Shown here in pieces: positions 14,834 through 24,323 of a DNA stretch of 64,000 bases (its first letter is position 1; each line of letters begins with the position of its first letter). Made by a program: the position numbers and the translations under genes. The notes beneath the pieces are model-generated. The model did not search any database. It was not told the DNA's origin and saw only the letters and a program-made list of their open reading frames with translations. This DNA is from Methylocystis sp. IM3 (lineage in GTDB: Bacteria; Pseudomonadota; Alphaproteobacteria; Rhizobiales; Beijerinckiaceae): positions 2,244,001 through 2,308,000 of the forward strand of contig NZ_JBBPBZ010000002.1 of NCBI RefSeq assembly GCF_038070105.1, in the 5' to 3' direction.

Positions 14834-16732
14834 TTGGCTGAACATCCCTTCGTCTATCCGCTCTCCCGCCGCCGCCTGATTCGCGTCGGGGCGCTCGGCG
14901 CCGCGGCTGCTTTCGTACGGCCCTCCTGGGCCAAGGATGGCGCAAAGGCGGCGACCGCCGTCGCCCCCGCGCCCGGCGAGACCGAGAGCCACGGCCTCTC
15001 GACTTTCGGCGATCTGGCCGAGCCGGAGAATTTCAAATTTTTCGGCTATGTGAACCCGAACGCGCCCAAGGGCGGCACGCTTGCGCTCTCGCCGGCGAGC
15101 CCGACCTTCGATACGTTCAACGCCTATGTGCTGCGCGGCAATCCCGCGACAGGCATGTCGCTCGTCTTCGACACGCTGATGAACCAGAGCCTCGACGAGC
15201 GCGACGCCTATTACGGCCTCGTCGCGAAGAAGGTGCGCATATCCCCCGACAAGCTCACCTACACGTTTCTGCTCCGCAAGGAGGCGCGTTTTCACGACGG
15301 CTCGCCGCTTACGGCGCATGACGCGGCCTTCTCGCTCAATATTCTCAAGTCCAAGGGGCATCCGGTCATCAGCCAGATGCTGCGCGATCTCGAGAGCGCG
15401 ACGGCGGAGGCCGACGACGTCCTCGTCGTGAAATTCGCGCCCGGCCGCACGCGCGATTTGCCGCTCAATGTCGTGAGCCAGCCCATCTTCTCCCGCGCCT
15501 ATTACAAGGACCGGGACTTCGAGACGACGACGCTCGAGCCGCCGCTCGGCTCCGGTCCCTACAAGGTCGGGCAGTTCGAACAGGGCCGCTACGTCGCCTT
15601 CCAGCGCGTGCCCGACTATTGGGCGAAGGACCTGCCGATCGCGAAGGGACAGGGCAATTTCGATGTCGTCCGCTTCGAATATTTCGGCGACTCGCAGGTC
15701 GCATTCGAGGCGTTCAAGGCCGGCGCCTTCACCGAGCGCGAGGAGAACATCGCCCGCGTCTGGTCGACGGGCTATGATTTTCCGGCCTTCAAGGACGGAC
15801 GCGTCAAGCGCGCGACCATGCCCAACAACAACATCCCCAACATCCAGGGCTGGATGTTCAACACGCGCAAGAAAATCTTCAGGGACCCGCGCGTGCGCGA
15901 GGCGATTGGCTACGCCTTCGATTACGAATGGACGAGCCGCAATCTGATGTATGACGCCTACAAGCGCATCTCGTCCTATTTCGAGAATTCGGAACTCGCG
16001 GCGCGGGGCCTGCCGAGCGAGGCCGAAAAGGCGCTGCTCGAGCCCTGGCGGGACCAACTGCCGGCCGAGGTCTTCGGCGAGCCCTTCACGTCGCCCGTCT
16101 CGGACGGCTCGGGGCAGGATCGCGCCATGCTCAAAAAGGCGAACGATCTCTTCATCGCCGCCGGCTGCACCCGCAAGGATGGCGTTCTGCGCCTGCCGGA
16201 CGGGACGCCGCTCGAGTTCGAGTTCCTCGACAATTCGAACGTCTTCGAGCGCCACACGCAGCCCTTCATCAAGAACCTCAAGCTTCTCGGCGTGACCGCC
16301 CGCATCCGCATCGTCGACGCCGCGCAATACAAGAAGCGGCTCGAGGATTTCGATTTCGACGTGGTTCACGACGTTATGATGATGGCGTGGAATCCCGGCG
16401 AGGAGCTTCGCGCCTATTTCAGCTCGCAGACCGCCAATGTGAACGGTTCGCGCAATCTCGCGGGGATTTCGCATCCGGCGGTGGACGCGCTCGTGGACAA
16501 GGCGCTACAGGCGAATTCGCGCGAGGAGCTCGTGACCTGCTGCCGCGCGCTCGACCGGGCGCTGCGCTCGCAGCGTTACTGGGTGCCGCATTGGTACAAT
16601 CCGGTGCACCGCTACGCCTATTGGGATCTCTTCGGCCAGCCGGAGCGGCCGCCCAAATTCGACACGGGCGTGCTCTGGACCTGGTGGTGGGACGAGGAAA
16701 AGGCCCGCAAGATCAACTTCACGGGGCGCTGA
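14834..16732 (+). CDS. yejA: Peptide ABC transporter substrate-binding protein YejA
   Basis: 632-aa periplasmic binding protein of family 5. A TTG start precedes a signal with a twin-arginine-like motif (SRRRLIRVGALGAAAAFVRP), so export may be via Tat. Typical of YejA are HGLSTFGDLAEPENFKFFGY, NPNAPKGGTLAL, the family-5 core around RFHDGSPLTAHDAAFSLNIL and the Trp-rich end (QRYWVPHWYNPVHRYAYWDL; WTWWWDEEKARKINF). It delivers peptides, and in enterobacteria microcin C-like compounds, to YejBEF. First gene of a tight four-gene operon. Confidence 0.93.
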   Translation: MAEHPFVYPLSRRRLIRVGALGAAAAFVRPSWAKDGAKAATAVAPAPGETESHGLSTFGDLAEPENFKFFGYVNPNAPKGGTLALSPASPTFDTFNAYVLRGNPATGMSLVFDTLMNQSLDERDAYYGLVAKKVRISPDKLTYTFLLRKEARFHDGSPLTAHDAAFSLNILKSKGHPVISQMLRDLESATAEADDVLVVKFAPGRTRDLPLNVVSQPIFSRAYYKDRDFETTTLEPPLGSGPYKVGQFEQGRYVAFQRVPDYWAKDLPIAKGQGNFDVVRFEYFGDSQVAFEAFKAGAFTEREENIARVWSTGYDFPAFKDGRVKRATMPNNNIPNIQGWMFNTRKKIFRDPRVREAIGYAFDYEWTSRNLMYDAYKRISSYFENSELAARGLPSEAEKALLEPWRDQLPAEVFGEPFTSPVSDGSGQDRAMLKKANDLFIAAGCTRKDGVLRLPDGTPLEFEFLDNSNVFERHTQPFIKNLKLLGVTARIRIVDAAQYKKRLEDFDFDVVHDVMMMAWNPGEELRAYFSSQTANVNGSRNLAGISHPAVDALVDKALQANSREELVTCCRALDRALRSQRYWVPHWYNPVHRYAYWDLFGQPERPPKFDTGVLWTWWWDEEKARKINFTGR

Positions 16733-16735
16733 CGC

Positions 16736-17848
16736 ATGGGAGCCTATATTGCCCGCCGGGTGCTGCTGATGATCCCGACGATCCTCGGCATCATGCTCAT
16801 TTCCTTCGTCATCATCCAGTTCGCGCCCGGTGGACCGGTCGAGCGCATCATCGCGCAGCTTCAGGGCTTCGACGTTGGCGCGACGGGGCGGTTTTCCGGC
16901 GGCGGTGGCGACGTCGGCCAGGGTGCGGCGTCGCAGACCGGGCCCATGGCGGCGGAAAGCGCCTCCAAATATCGTGGCGCGCAGGGGCTCGACCCGAAAT
17001 TCATCGCAGAACTCGAAAAGCAGTTCGGCTTCGACAAGCCGGCCTGGGAGCGGTTTCTGCTGATGGTCAAGAACTACGCCATGTTCGATTTCGGCCGCAG
17101 CTATTTTCGTGACGAGAGCGTGATCAAGCTGATCGGAGAGAAGCTTCCCGTCTCCATGTCGCTCGGCCTTTGGATGACGCTGTTTTCCTATCTGATCTCG
17201 ATCCCGCTCGGCATCGCCAAGGCCGTGCGCGACGGCAGCCGCTTCGATATGTGGACATCGAATGTCGTGATCGTCGGCTACGCCATTCCGAGCTTTCTTT
17301 TCGCCATGCTGCTGATCGTGCTCTTCGCGGGGGGCTCATTCTGGCAGATTTTCCCCCTGCGCGGCCTGACCTCCGATGATTTCGACCAGCTCACGCTGTT
17401 TGGCAAGGTGAAGGATTATCTCTGGCACATCGTTCTGCCCGTCAGCGCCCTGACGCTCGGCGCCTTCGCGACGCAGACCTTTCTGACCAAGAATTCCTTC
17501 CTCGATGAGATCCGCAAGCAATATGTGCAGACGGCGCGCATGAAGGGCCTGACCGAGAATCAGGTTCTCTACGGCCACGTCTTCCGCAACGCGATGCTCA
17601 TCGTCATCGCGGGCTTTCCGGGCGCCTTCGTTCACGCCTTCCTGACCGGCTCGGTGCTGATCGAAACCATCTTCTCGCTCGATGGCCTCGGCTATCTCTC
17701 ATTCGAGAGCATCGTCAATCGCGATTATCCGGTGGTCTTCGCCAATCTCTATATTTTCGCCCTCGTGGGCCTGGTGGTGAATCTTCTGTCCGACCTGACC
17801 TATACCTGGATCGATCCGCGGATCGATTTCGAAACGCGCGAGGTCTAG
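16736..17848 (+). CDS. yejB: Peptide ABC transporter permease YejB
   Basis: 370-aa inner-membrane permease. N-terminal helix IARRVLLMIPTILGIMLISF; a Gly-rich periplasmic insertion (~45-75); then five helices including the permease core. The EAA-type cytoplasmic loop reads QTARMKGLTENQVLYGHVFR, where it docks with the ATPase. Ends DLTYTWIDPRIDFETREV, characteristic of YejB. It begins three bases after yejA and is followed two bases later by yejE. Confidence 0.95.
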   Translation: MGAYIARRVLLMIPTILGIMLISFVIIQFAPGGPVERIIAQLQGFDVGATGRFSGGGGDVGQGAASQTGPMAAESASKYRGAQGLDPKFIAELEKQFGFDKPAWERFLLMVKNYAMFDFGRSYFRDESVIKLIGEKLPVSMSLGLWMTLFSYLISIPLGIAKAVRDGSRFDMWTSNVVIVGYAIPSFLFAMLLIVLFAGGSFWQIFPLRGLTSDDFDQLTLFGKVKDYLWHIVLPVSALTLGAFATQTFLTKNSFLDEIRKQYVQTARMKGLTENQVLYGHVFRNAMLIVIAGFPGAFVHAFLTGSVLIETIFSLDGLGYLSFESIVNRDYPVVFANLYIFALVGLVVNLLSDLTYTWIDPRIDFETREV

Positions 17849-17850
17849 AG

Positions 17851-19017
17851 ATGGACGCCGTAACCGACGCGGGCGCGCGGCTCGCGCCTCCAATCGTCCG
17901 CAGCGGGCTCCTGCGCCTGTCGCCGCTCGATCAGCGCCGCCTCGCCAATTTCAAGGCCAACCGGCGCGGCTACTGGTCCTTCTGGATCTTCATGACGCTC
18001 TTCGTCATGTCGCTTCTGTCCAATATCCTCGCCAATGACCGTCCCATTCTCGCCTGGTACAAGGGCGAGCTGCTCTTCCCTGCTTTCGTCTCCTATCCGG
18101 AGGAGAAGTTCGGCGGCTTCCTGGCGCGCACGGATTACCGCGATCCGACGATCGAGAACGAGATCAGAGCCCATGGCTGGATGCTGTGGCCGCCGATCCG
18201 CTACTCTTACGACACGCATAATCTCGACCTCCCCACGCCCGCGCCGTCGCCGCCGACATGGCTGCTGACGAAGGCGCAATGCGAGGCGGCGGCGGCCAAG
18301 CTCATCAAGCCCGGTGAGCCAAACCGGGGCTGCGCGGACATTGAATGGAACTGGCTCGGCACGGACGATCAGGGCCGCGACGTGGTCGCGCGCCTTCTTT
18401 ATGGCTTCCGCATCTCCGTCCTTTTCGGCCTCATTCTCGCGAGCATTTCGTCGGTCGTCGGCGTCGCGGCAGGCGCGGTGCAGGGATATTTCGGCGGGCG
18501 CGTCGACCTCGTGTTCCAGCGTTTCATCGAGGTGTGGTCCTCGCTGCCGCAGCTCTATCTGCTCATCATCATTTCATCTTTCCTGACGCCGGGCTTTTTC
18601 GTGCTGCTCGGCATTCTGCTGCTCTTTTCCTGGGTGTCTCTCGTTCACGTCGTTCGAGCGGAATTCCTGCGCGCCCGCAATTTCGAATATGTGAACGCCG
18701 CGCGGGCGCTGGGCCTGACGAATTTCCGCATCATCCTCAAGCACCTGCTGCCCAACGCCACGGTGGCGACGCTCACCTTCCTGCCCTTCATCCTCAACTC
18801 GTCGATCACGACGCTGACCGCGCTCGACTTTCTCGGCTTTGGTCTGCCGCCGGGCTCGCCATCGCTCGGCGAGTTGCTGCTTCAGGGCAAGTCCAACCTC
18901 CAGGCGCCCTGGCTGGGGCTGACAGGCTTCGCCATCATTGCGCTGATGCTGTCGCTTCTCGTCTTCGTCGGCGAGGCCGTTCGCGACGCTTTCGATCCGA
19001 GAAAGAATTTCCGGTGA
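17851..19017 (+). CDS. yejE: Peptide ABC transporter permease YejE
   Basis: 388-aa partner permease of YejB. The first helix (YWSFWIFMTLFVMSLLSNIL) is followed by a long periplasmic stretch (about 60-160) with LGTDDQGRDVVARLLYGFRI, typical of DppC/OppC/YejE. Five further helices follow. The EAA loop is FEYVNAARALGLTNFRIILK. The protein ends [16 protein letters not shown]. Its stop overlaps the GTG of yejF. Confidence 0.95.
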   Translation: MDAVTDAGARLAPPIVRSGLLRLSPLDQRRLANFKANRRGYWSFWIFMTLFVMSLLSNILANDRPILAWYKGELLFPAFVSYPEEKFGGFLARTDYRDPTIENEIRAHGWMLWPPIRYSYDTHNLDLPTPAPSPPTWLLTKAQCEAAAAKLIKPGEPNRGCADIEWNWLGTDDQGRDVVARLLYGFRISVLFGLILASISSVVGVAAGAVQGYFGGRVDLVFQRFIEVWSSLPQLYLLIIISSFLTPGFFVLLGILLLFSWVSLVHVVRAEFLRARNFEYVNAARALGLTNFRIILKHLLPNATVATLTFLPFILNSSITTLTALDFLGFGLPPGSPSLGELLLQGKSNLQAPWLGLTGFAIIALMLSLLVFVGEAVRDAFDPRKNFR

Positions 19018-20651
19018 CGGACGACAAGACCCACGCCACGCCCCTCCTGGACGTACAAAATCTCTCCGTCTCCTTCCTGCAGGGAGGCACGGAAACCGTT
19101 GCGGTCGACAATGTCTCCTTCTCGCTCCAACGCGGGAAGACGCTCGCGCTCGTCGGCGAATCGGGCTCCGGCAAGTCGATCAGTGCGCTTTCCATCGTTC
19201 GGCTCCTGCCGCCGGGCGCTCTCGCCACGGGCAAGGCGCTCTTTGCGGGCGCGGACATGCTTACGATCAACGAGCGGCAGTTGCGCGCGATCCGCGGCGC
19301 GCGCATCACCATGGTCTTTCAGGAGCCGATGACTTCGCTCAATCCGCTGCAAACCATCGAGCAGCAGATCGCCGAGATACTCGAACTTCATGGGATGCGC
19401 GGCCGTGAGGCGACGCGCCCGCGCGTGATCGAGCTTCTCGGCGAGGTGGGCATTCCCGATCCCGAGGCGCGGCTCGGCGCCTATCCGCATCAGCTTTCCG
19501 GCGGGCAGCGCCAGCGCGTGATGATCGCCATGGCGCTCGCCAACAAGCCCGATCTGCTCATCGCCGACGAGCCGACGACGGCGCTGGACGTGACGGTGCA
19601 GGCGCAGATCATCGCCTTGCTGGAGCGCCTGCAACAGACCTACGGCATGGCGATCCTCTTCATCACGCACGATCTCAACCTCGTGCGCCGCTTCGCCGAT
19701 ACGGTTTGCGTCATGCAAAAGGGCCGCATCGTCGAGAGCGGCGAGGTGGGCGAGGTCTTCAACGCCCCGCAGCATCCCTACACCAGGGCGCTGCTGACCG
19801 CCGAGCCCAAGGGCGACCCCATCGTCGAGGACGAGAATGCGCCTGTCGTCATCTCCGCCGACGATTTGCGCATCTGGTTTCCCATCAAGCGCGGCTTCAT
19901 GCGCCGGACGGTGGATTACATCAAGGCCGTGGACGGCGTGACTTTGAAGGTCCGCTCAGGCGGCACGGTCGGCGTCGTGGGCGAATCCGGCTCGGGCAAG
20001 ACGACGCTCGCACTCGCCATGCTGCGGCTCATTCGCTCGGAGGGGCCGATCGTCTTCCTCGGCTCGCGCATCGACGGCAAGAGCGTCGCCGAGATGCGTC
20101 CGCTGCGACGCGACATGCAGATCGTGTTTCAGGACCCCTACGGCTCCCTCTCCCCGCGCATGTCGGTCGCCGAGATCGTCGCCGAGGGCCTCACCGTGCA
20201 ACGGCCCGAGCTGTCGCTCGACGAACGGCGCGAGATCGTCGCCCGCGCGCTCAAGGAAACGGGCCTCGATCCGGCGACGATGGATCGCTATCCGCATGAA
20301 TTCTCGGGCGGTCAGCGCCAGCGCATCGCCATCGCCCGCGCCATGGTGCTGGAGCCCAAATTCGTCGTGCTGGACGAGCCGACTTCGGCGCTCGACATGT
20401 CCGTGCAGGCGCAGATCATCGACCTGCTGCGCGACCTGCAACGGCGCCGCTCGCTCGCTTATCTCTTCATCAGTCACGATCTGCGCGTCGTGAAGGCGCT
20501 CGCAGGCCAGCTCATCGTCATGCGGCACGGAAAAGTGGTGGAGGCCGGGCCCGCCGAGGAAGTGTTTGCTCATCCCCAGAACGAATATACGCGGGCGCTG
20601 TTCGCCGCCGCCTTCCGCAATCAGGCCGAGCCTGTGAACGGCGCAGGTTAA
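19014..20651 (+). CDS. yejF: Peptide ABC transporter ATPase YejF (two ABC domains)
   Basis: 545 aa with a GTG start that overlaps the yejE stop (GTGA). Two complete ATP-binding cassettes in tandem. Domain 1 has Walker A GESGSGKS, signature LSGGQRQRV and Walker [13 protein letters not shown]. Domain 2 has [18 protein letters not shown] and [10 protein letters not shown]. Each ends with the oligopeptide-binding C-terminal extension ([32 protein letters not shown]). It powers the YejABE importer as an internal pseudo-dimer. Confidence 0.95.
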   Translation: MTDDKTHATPLLDVQNLSVSFLQGGTETVAVDNVSFSLQRGKTLALVGESGSGKSISALSIVRLLPPGALATGKALFAGADMLTINERQLRAIRGARITMVFQEPMTSLNPLQTIEQQIAEILELHGMRGREATRPRVIELLGEVGIPDPEARLGAYPHQLSGGQRQRVMIAMALANKPDLLIADEPTTALDVTVQAQIIALLERLQQTYGMAILFITHDLNLVRRFADTVCVMQKGRIVESGEVGEVFNAPQHPYTRALLTAEPKGDPIVEDENAPVVISADDLRIWFPIKRGFMRRTVDYIKAVDGVTLKVRSGGTVGVVGESGSGKTTLALAMLRLIRSEGPIVFLGSRIDGKSVAEMRPLRRDMQIVFQDPYGSLSPRMSVAEIVAEGLTVQRPELSLDERREIVARALKETGLDPATMDRYPHEFSGGQRQRIAIARAMVLEPKFVVLDEPTSALDMSVQAQIIDLLRDLQRRRSLAYLFISHDLRVVKALAGQLIVMRHGKVVEAGPAEEVFAHPQNEYTRALFAAAFRNQAEPVNGAG

Positions 20652-20726
20652 GCAAATTGTAAAGCTGCCCGGCTACGATCTGCATCAAACCCCAACTGCA
20701 AGATCTTCGCGGTTCAAGAGCAGCAC

Positions 20727-21512
20727 ATGACAGCGCCCGCCGAGGAGGCAGCCGCCGCGATCCGCTCGCTCGGCGCCTCCGGCCCCATCGAAAACGCGCT
20801 GATCCTCGGCAGCGCCTTTTACGGCATAAGCGAGATCGGCGATCGCGTCGCAGCGATCCCCTATGCGCGCCTCCCCGGCTTTCCGGTCTGCGAAGGCGTC
20901 GAAGACGGGGAGCTGATCGTCTCGCTCGTCGATGGCGCGCCGACGGCGATCCTGAAGGGCTGCACGACTTTTTATGAGACCGGCGACCCCAGCCTCATGG
21001 CGACGCCTATCGAGACTCTGTCTATTCTCGGGACGCATAGCGTGCTCTGCGCGGGACTCGCGCGCTCGGCGCATAGCCATCTCCCCGTAAGCAGCATCGT
21101 GGCCGTGACCGACCATATCAATTTCACCGGCCTCAACCCGTTGATTGGCGCGGCCGCCGGCGGCAAGGCGATGATCGACATGAGCGAGGCCTACGACCGG
21201 CGGCAGCTTCGCCGCATGAAGATGGCCGCCGCCGCCGCCGGCGTCTCGCTTCTGGAAGGCGTCTTCATGTGGTTTTCCGGACCGAGCTTCGAAACACCGT
21301 CAGAAATGAAAGTCGCGCGGCAGTTCGGGGCCGATCTCGTCGGCTGGACAATCGCGCCGGAGGCTATTCTCGCGCGCCGCTACGGCCTTGCCTATGCGGC
21401 AGTCGCAGTTCTCACCGAGCCGCCGCCCGCCTGTGTCGGCAATGGTCCGCCCGCGGCCGGCGTCGTTGCGGCGAAGCGACTCGCGCGCGCCTTTCTCAGG
21501 ATGCGTGGCTGA
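20727..21512 (+). CDS. Purine-nucleoside-phosphorylase-like protein with altered active site
   Basis: 261 aa with the PNP/MTAP fold: ALILGSAFYGISEIGD at the start, VTDHINFTGLNPLIG, GVFMWFSGPSFETPSEM and GADLVGWTIAPEAILARRYG. Compared with the trimeric PNP consensus several active-site positions differ. The GSGLG phosphate loop is GSAFYG, the R-x-H-x-YEG segment is CTTFYETGD, and NAAGG is not visible. The product may use other substrates or have lost phosphorolysis. Its 3' end overlaps the opposite maoC-like gene by 17 bp. A role in purine or methylthioadenosine salvage is only by family. Confidence 0.7.
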   Translation: MTAPAEEAAAAIRSLGASGPIENALILGSAFYGISEIGDRVAAIPYARLPGFPVCEGVEDGELIVSLVDGAPTAILKGCTTFYETGDPSLMATPIETLSILGTHSVLCAGLARSAHSHLPVSSIVAVTDHINFTGLNPLIGAAAGGKAMIDMSEAYDRRQLRRMKMAAAAAGVSLLEGVFMWFSGPSFETPSEMKVARQFGADLVGWTIAPEAILARRYGLAYAAVAVLTEPPPACVGNGPPAAGVVAAKRLARAFLRMRG

Positions 21513-21984
21513 CGGCCTCGGGCGACCCGGCGCGACGAGGATCACGCCAGACCAGCATCGTCGCTTCCATGATCTGCACCACCCGCCCGGCGGAGTCGCA
21601 GGTGCGGCCCTCGAACGACACGAGGCCGCGATCGGGCAGCGAGCGCGACACGCGCAGATGCGTGATCTCGCCCTCGATGTGCAGACGGTCTCCAGGCCGC
21701 ACGGGCCGCTTCCACGAAATGCGCGTATCCACGCCGACGGCGCCGCCCGCGAATGTCACCCCGCAGCGGTAAAGCAGGTGACGCACGGTCGACGCCGCCG
21801 TTTGCCAGCCGCTCGCGATGAGCCCGCCGAACATGCTGTCGCGCGCGGCCTGCGGATCGGTGTGAAAATATTGCGGATCGTTCTCGCGCGCGAAGGCGAT
21901 GATTTCCGTCTCGCCGATCTCCTCGGGCTCGGAGACGAAACGCATCCCCACGTGGAGATCCTCGAAATAGATGGTCTTGCTCAT
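21496..21984 (-). CDS. MaoC-family dehydratase (hot-dog fold)
   Basis: 162 aa. The hydratase motif with the catalytic Asp/His pair is seen in FARENDPQYFHTDPQAARDS, followed by FGGLIASGWQTAA, and the strand pattern (SWKRPVRPGDRLHIEGEITH, GLVSFEGRTCDSAGRVV) is typical of MaoC/R-specific enoyl-CoA hydratase-like proteins. The CoA-ester substrate cannot be told. It follows the NlpC/P60 gene by six bases and is likely the third gene of its operon. Confidence 0.88.
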   Translation of the reverse strand: MSKTIYFEDLHVGMRFVSEPEEIGETEIIAFARENDPQYFHTDPQAARDSMFGGLIASGWQTAASTVRHLLYRCGVTFAGGAVGVDTRISWKRPVRPGDRLHIEGEITHLRVSRSLPDRGLVSFEGRTCDSAGRVVQIMEATMLVWRDPRRAGSPEAVSHAS

Positions 21985-21990
21985 GGGTCG

Positions 21991-22842
21991 TTACCGGGAC
22001 AGTCGCCGAACGCCGGTGATGTCGCCGGCGCCGACCTCGAGATTGCGCGCGCGCACCCGCTCGAGCGGCTCGCTCGACACGAGCATATGGGTTCCATTGG
22101 CGTGAAGGAGCGTCGCCTCATCGCGCATGACGCCGACGTGACCTTTCCAGAAGACGAGATCGCCGCGCATCAAGGGCGCGCCGAGCGCAATGGGCGCGCC
22201 GAGCTGCGCCTCCTGCATGTCGCTGTCGCGCGGCGCGTTCTGGCCCGCGGCGGCGAGCGCGATCTGCACGAGCCCCGAGCAATCGACGCCGATCGAGGAC
22301 TTGCCGCCCCAGAGATAGGGCGCGCCGATCAGCCCTTCCGCGACCGCGACGAAATCGTCGGCCGGGGCGTCGAGCGGCGCGAGATGCGTGCGCCAGACAA
22401 AGCCCCTGTCGCGCGTCACGAGGAACGAGTCGCGCTCCTCGACGATCGAGACTTCGGCGGCGAGCGGCAGCGCCAACAGCGGCGGCTGTTTGATGCTGGC
22501 GGCAGGATAGACGAAAGTGCGCGGCACGCAGACGCGATGCGTCGGCGCGCTCACTTCGCTCCATAAAGCGTTGGCGGCGATCCAGCCGACATAGCCGTCG
22601 CCCGCAAGCTGGGCCCAGGCCCAGCCCTCCTCCTCGTCATAGACGGTCACGCGCTCCCCATAAAGCGCCTGCGTGTCGATGGGCGAGTCCGGCCGCGGCT
22701 CGCGCCGCATGTCCACGACGCCCTCCTTCACCTCCATAACGACGCCTTCGACATAGCGGTCGGCGGCGACGCGGCCCTTCAGATAGGCGGCGGCCAGGTC
22801 GGCGCGGGCGGGGGTCAGGCGCCGGTCGAAAACATCCGTCAT
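21991..22842 (-). CDS. NlpC/P60 family cysteine peptidase with SH3 domain
   Basis: 283 aa. N-terminal bacterial SH3-like region (~30-160: VVDMRREPRPDSPIDTQALY, EEGWAWAQLAGDGYVGWI). The C-terminal NlpC/P60 domain has catalytic Cys in GVDCSGLVQIAL, His in KGHVGVM, and the third polar residue near HANGTHMLV. Such enzymes cut gamma-D-Glu to diamino-acid bonds of murein peptides. No signal peptide is visible, so it probably acts on imported muropeptides in the cytoplasm. Overlaps the aminopeptidase stop (ATGA), fitting a shared peptide-recycling job; the upstream yej importer is suggestive. Confidence 0.88.
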   Translation of the reverse strand: MTDVFDRRLTPARADLAAAYLKGRVAADRYVEGVVMEVKEGVVDMRREPRPDSPIDTQALYGERVTVYDEEEGWAWAQLAGDGYVGWIAANALWSEVSAPTHRVCVPRTFVYPAASIKQPPLLALPLAAEVSIVEERDSFLVTRDRGFVWRTHLAPLDAPADDFVAVAEGLIGAPYLWGGKSSIGVDCSGLVQIALAAAGQNAPRDSDMQEAQLGAPIALGAPLMRGDLVFWKGHVGVMRDEATLLHANGTHMLVSSEPLERVRARNLEVGAGDITGVRRLSR

Positions 22843-24233
22843 GCCGTCGCCCTTTCCTTCGCGCGCTTCTCGATGAGGTCATAGAGCAGCCGTGCGCTCT
22901 GCACCTCGCCTCCCTCCGGACGGCCCGGCTTCGTCGAGGGGTTCCAGCAATAGACGTCGAAATGCGCCCAGCGCGCCGGATCGGCGACGAAGCGGCGCAG
23001 GAACAGCGCCGCGACGATGGAGCCCGAGAATCCTCCGCTCGTCACGCTCACGACATCGGAGATCTTGCCGTCGAGGCCGCTGTCGTAATTCTCCCAGAGC
23101 GGCATGCGCCAGACGGGATCATTCGTCGCGCGGCCGTGCGCGGAAATCGCCTCGGCGAGCGCGTCGTCGCCCGTATAGAAGGGCGGCAATTCCGGTCCGA
23201 GCGCCACGCGCGCGGCGCCGGTGAGCGTCGCGAAGTCGAAGAGGAGGTCTGGCTGATCCTCGCTCGCATAGGCGAGCGCGTCGGCGAGAATGAGACGCCC
23301 CTCCGCGTCGGTGTTGCCGATCTCGACGGTGAGCCCCTTGCGGCTGCGGTAGATGTCGCTCGTGCGGAAAGCGTTCGACGAGATCGAATTCTCGACGATG
23401 GGCAGCAGCACGCGCAGCCGCACGGGAATGGCGGCGTCCATGAGCATTGCGGCCAGCGCCAGCGCCGTTGCCGCGCCGCCCATGTCCTTCTTCATGAGCG
23501 CCATGGCGGACGACGGCTTGATGTCGAGGCCGCCCGAGTCGAAACACACGCCCTTGCCGACGAGCGTCACCTTCAGCCCGTCTTCGGGTCCATGCGTGAA
23601 TTCGACCAGGCGCGGCGCTTGCGCGGCCGCGCGGCCGACCGCGTGGATGAGCGGGAAATTTTCGGCAAGCAGGGCGTCGCCGACGATCGCGCGCGCCTGC
23701 GCGCCGTGTTTCGCGGCGAGCGTCAGCGCAGCCTCCGCCAGCGCCTCGGGCCCCATGTCGTTCGCCGGCGTATTCACGAGATCACGGCCGAGCGCGGCGG
23801 CGGCGGCGATGCGTTCCACACGCGCGCGGTCCACTCCCTCGGGCGCGCAAAGGCGCGGCGCGTCGCCCTTGGGCGTGACATAGCGGGTGAAGGCGTAGCT
23901 TGCGAGAAGAAAGGCGAGCGCCGCCTGTTCGGGATCGGCGACGCCCTCCCCCAGCCGGTAGAGCCCCGGCGGCAGCGCCGCCGCGAGCTTGCCGGCCAGA
24001 AAGGCGTCGCGCTTTTTCGCCTCTGCGTCCTCGACGCCGAAGAAGGCGCGGGCGGCGGCGCCGTCGAATGCGGGTGCAAGAAGGAGGCTGCCCGGCTTGC
24101 CGTCGAAGCGCGCGGCCTCGGCCATCGCCAAAACGGCCGCCGGCAGTCCGACACTCACCTCCGGCCAGCGGGCCTTGTCCACGAAATCGACTGGAATCGC
24201 GTCGGCGGACCAGTCCTCGAGCTTCGTCGTCAT
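22839..24233 (-). CDS. Leucyl aminopeptidase family protein (M17)
   Basis: 464-aa cytoplasmic metallo-aminopeptidase releasing N-terminal residues from peptides. The M17 core shows LVGKGVCFDSGGLDIKPSSA, MKKDMGGAA and the signature NTDAEGRLILADAL, with metal-binding Lys, Asp and Glu. The preceding NTPANDMGPEALAEAAL marks the domain linker. First gene of an operon with the NlpC/P60 and MaoC genes. It belongs to the PepA/PepB-like branch; specificity is not readable. Confidence 0.92.
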   Translation of the reverse strand: MTTKLEDWSADAIPVDFVDKARWPEVSVGLPAAVLAMAEAARFDGKPGSLLLAPAFDGAAARAFFGVEDAEAKKRDAFLAGKLAAALPPGLYRLGEGVADPEQAALAFLLASYAFTRYVTPKGDAPRLCAPEGVDRARVERIAAAAALGRDLVNTPANDMGPEALAEAALTLAAKHGAQARAIVGDALLAENFPLIHAVGRAAAQAPRLVEFTHGPEDGLKVTLVGKGVCFDSGGLDIKPSSAMALMKKDMGGAATALALAAMLMDAAIPVRLRVLLPIVENSISSNAFRTSDIYRSRKGLTVEIGNTDAEGRLILADALAYASEDQPDLLFDFATLTGAARVALGPELPPFYTGDDALAEAISAHGRATNDPVWRMPLWENYDSGLDGKISDVVSVTSGGFSGSIVAALFLRRFVADPARWAHFDVYCWNPSTKPGRPEGGEVQSARLLYDLIEKRAKERATA

Positions 24234-24323
24234 CGGCGTTTACAGCCTCCGTTAAGCTTCCGTTAGGGTTAACGCTTTATTGCCGAGCTTACGCATCGTA
24301 TCTTTTATGGAGCAGCCCCGCCC

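Noticed and set aside
14639-16474. A 611-codon open frame on the minus strand under yejA
   Set aside because: Low-complexity charged translation; the plus strand encodes an unmistakable YejA.
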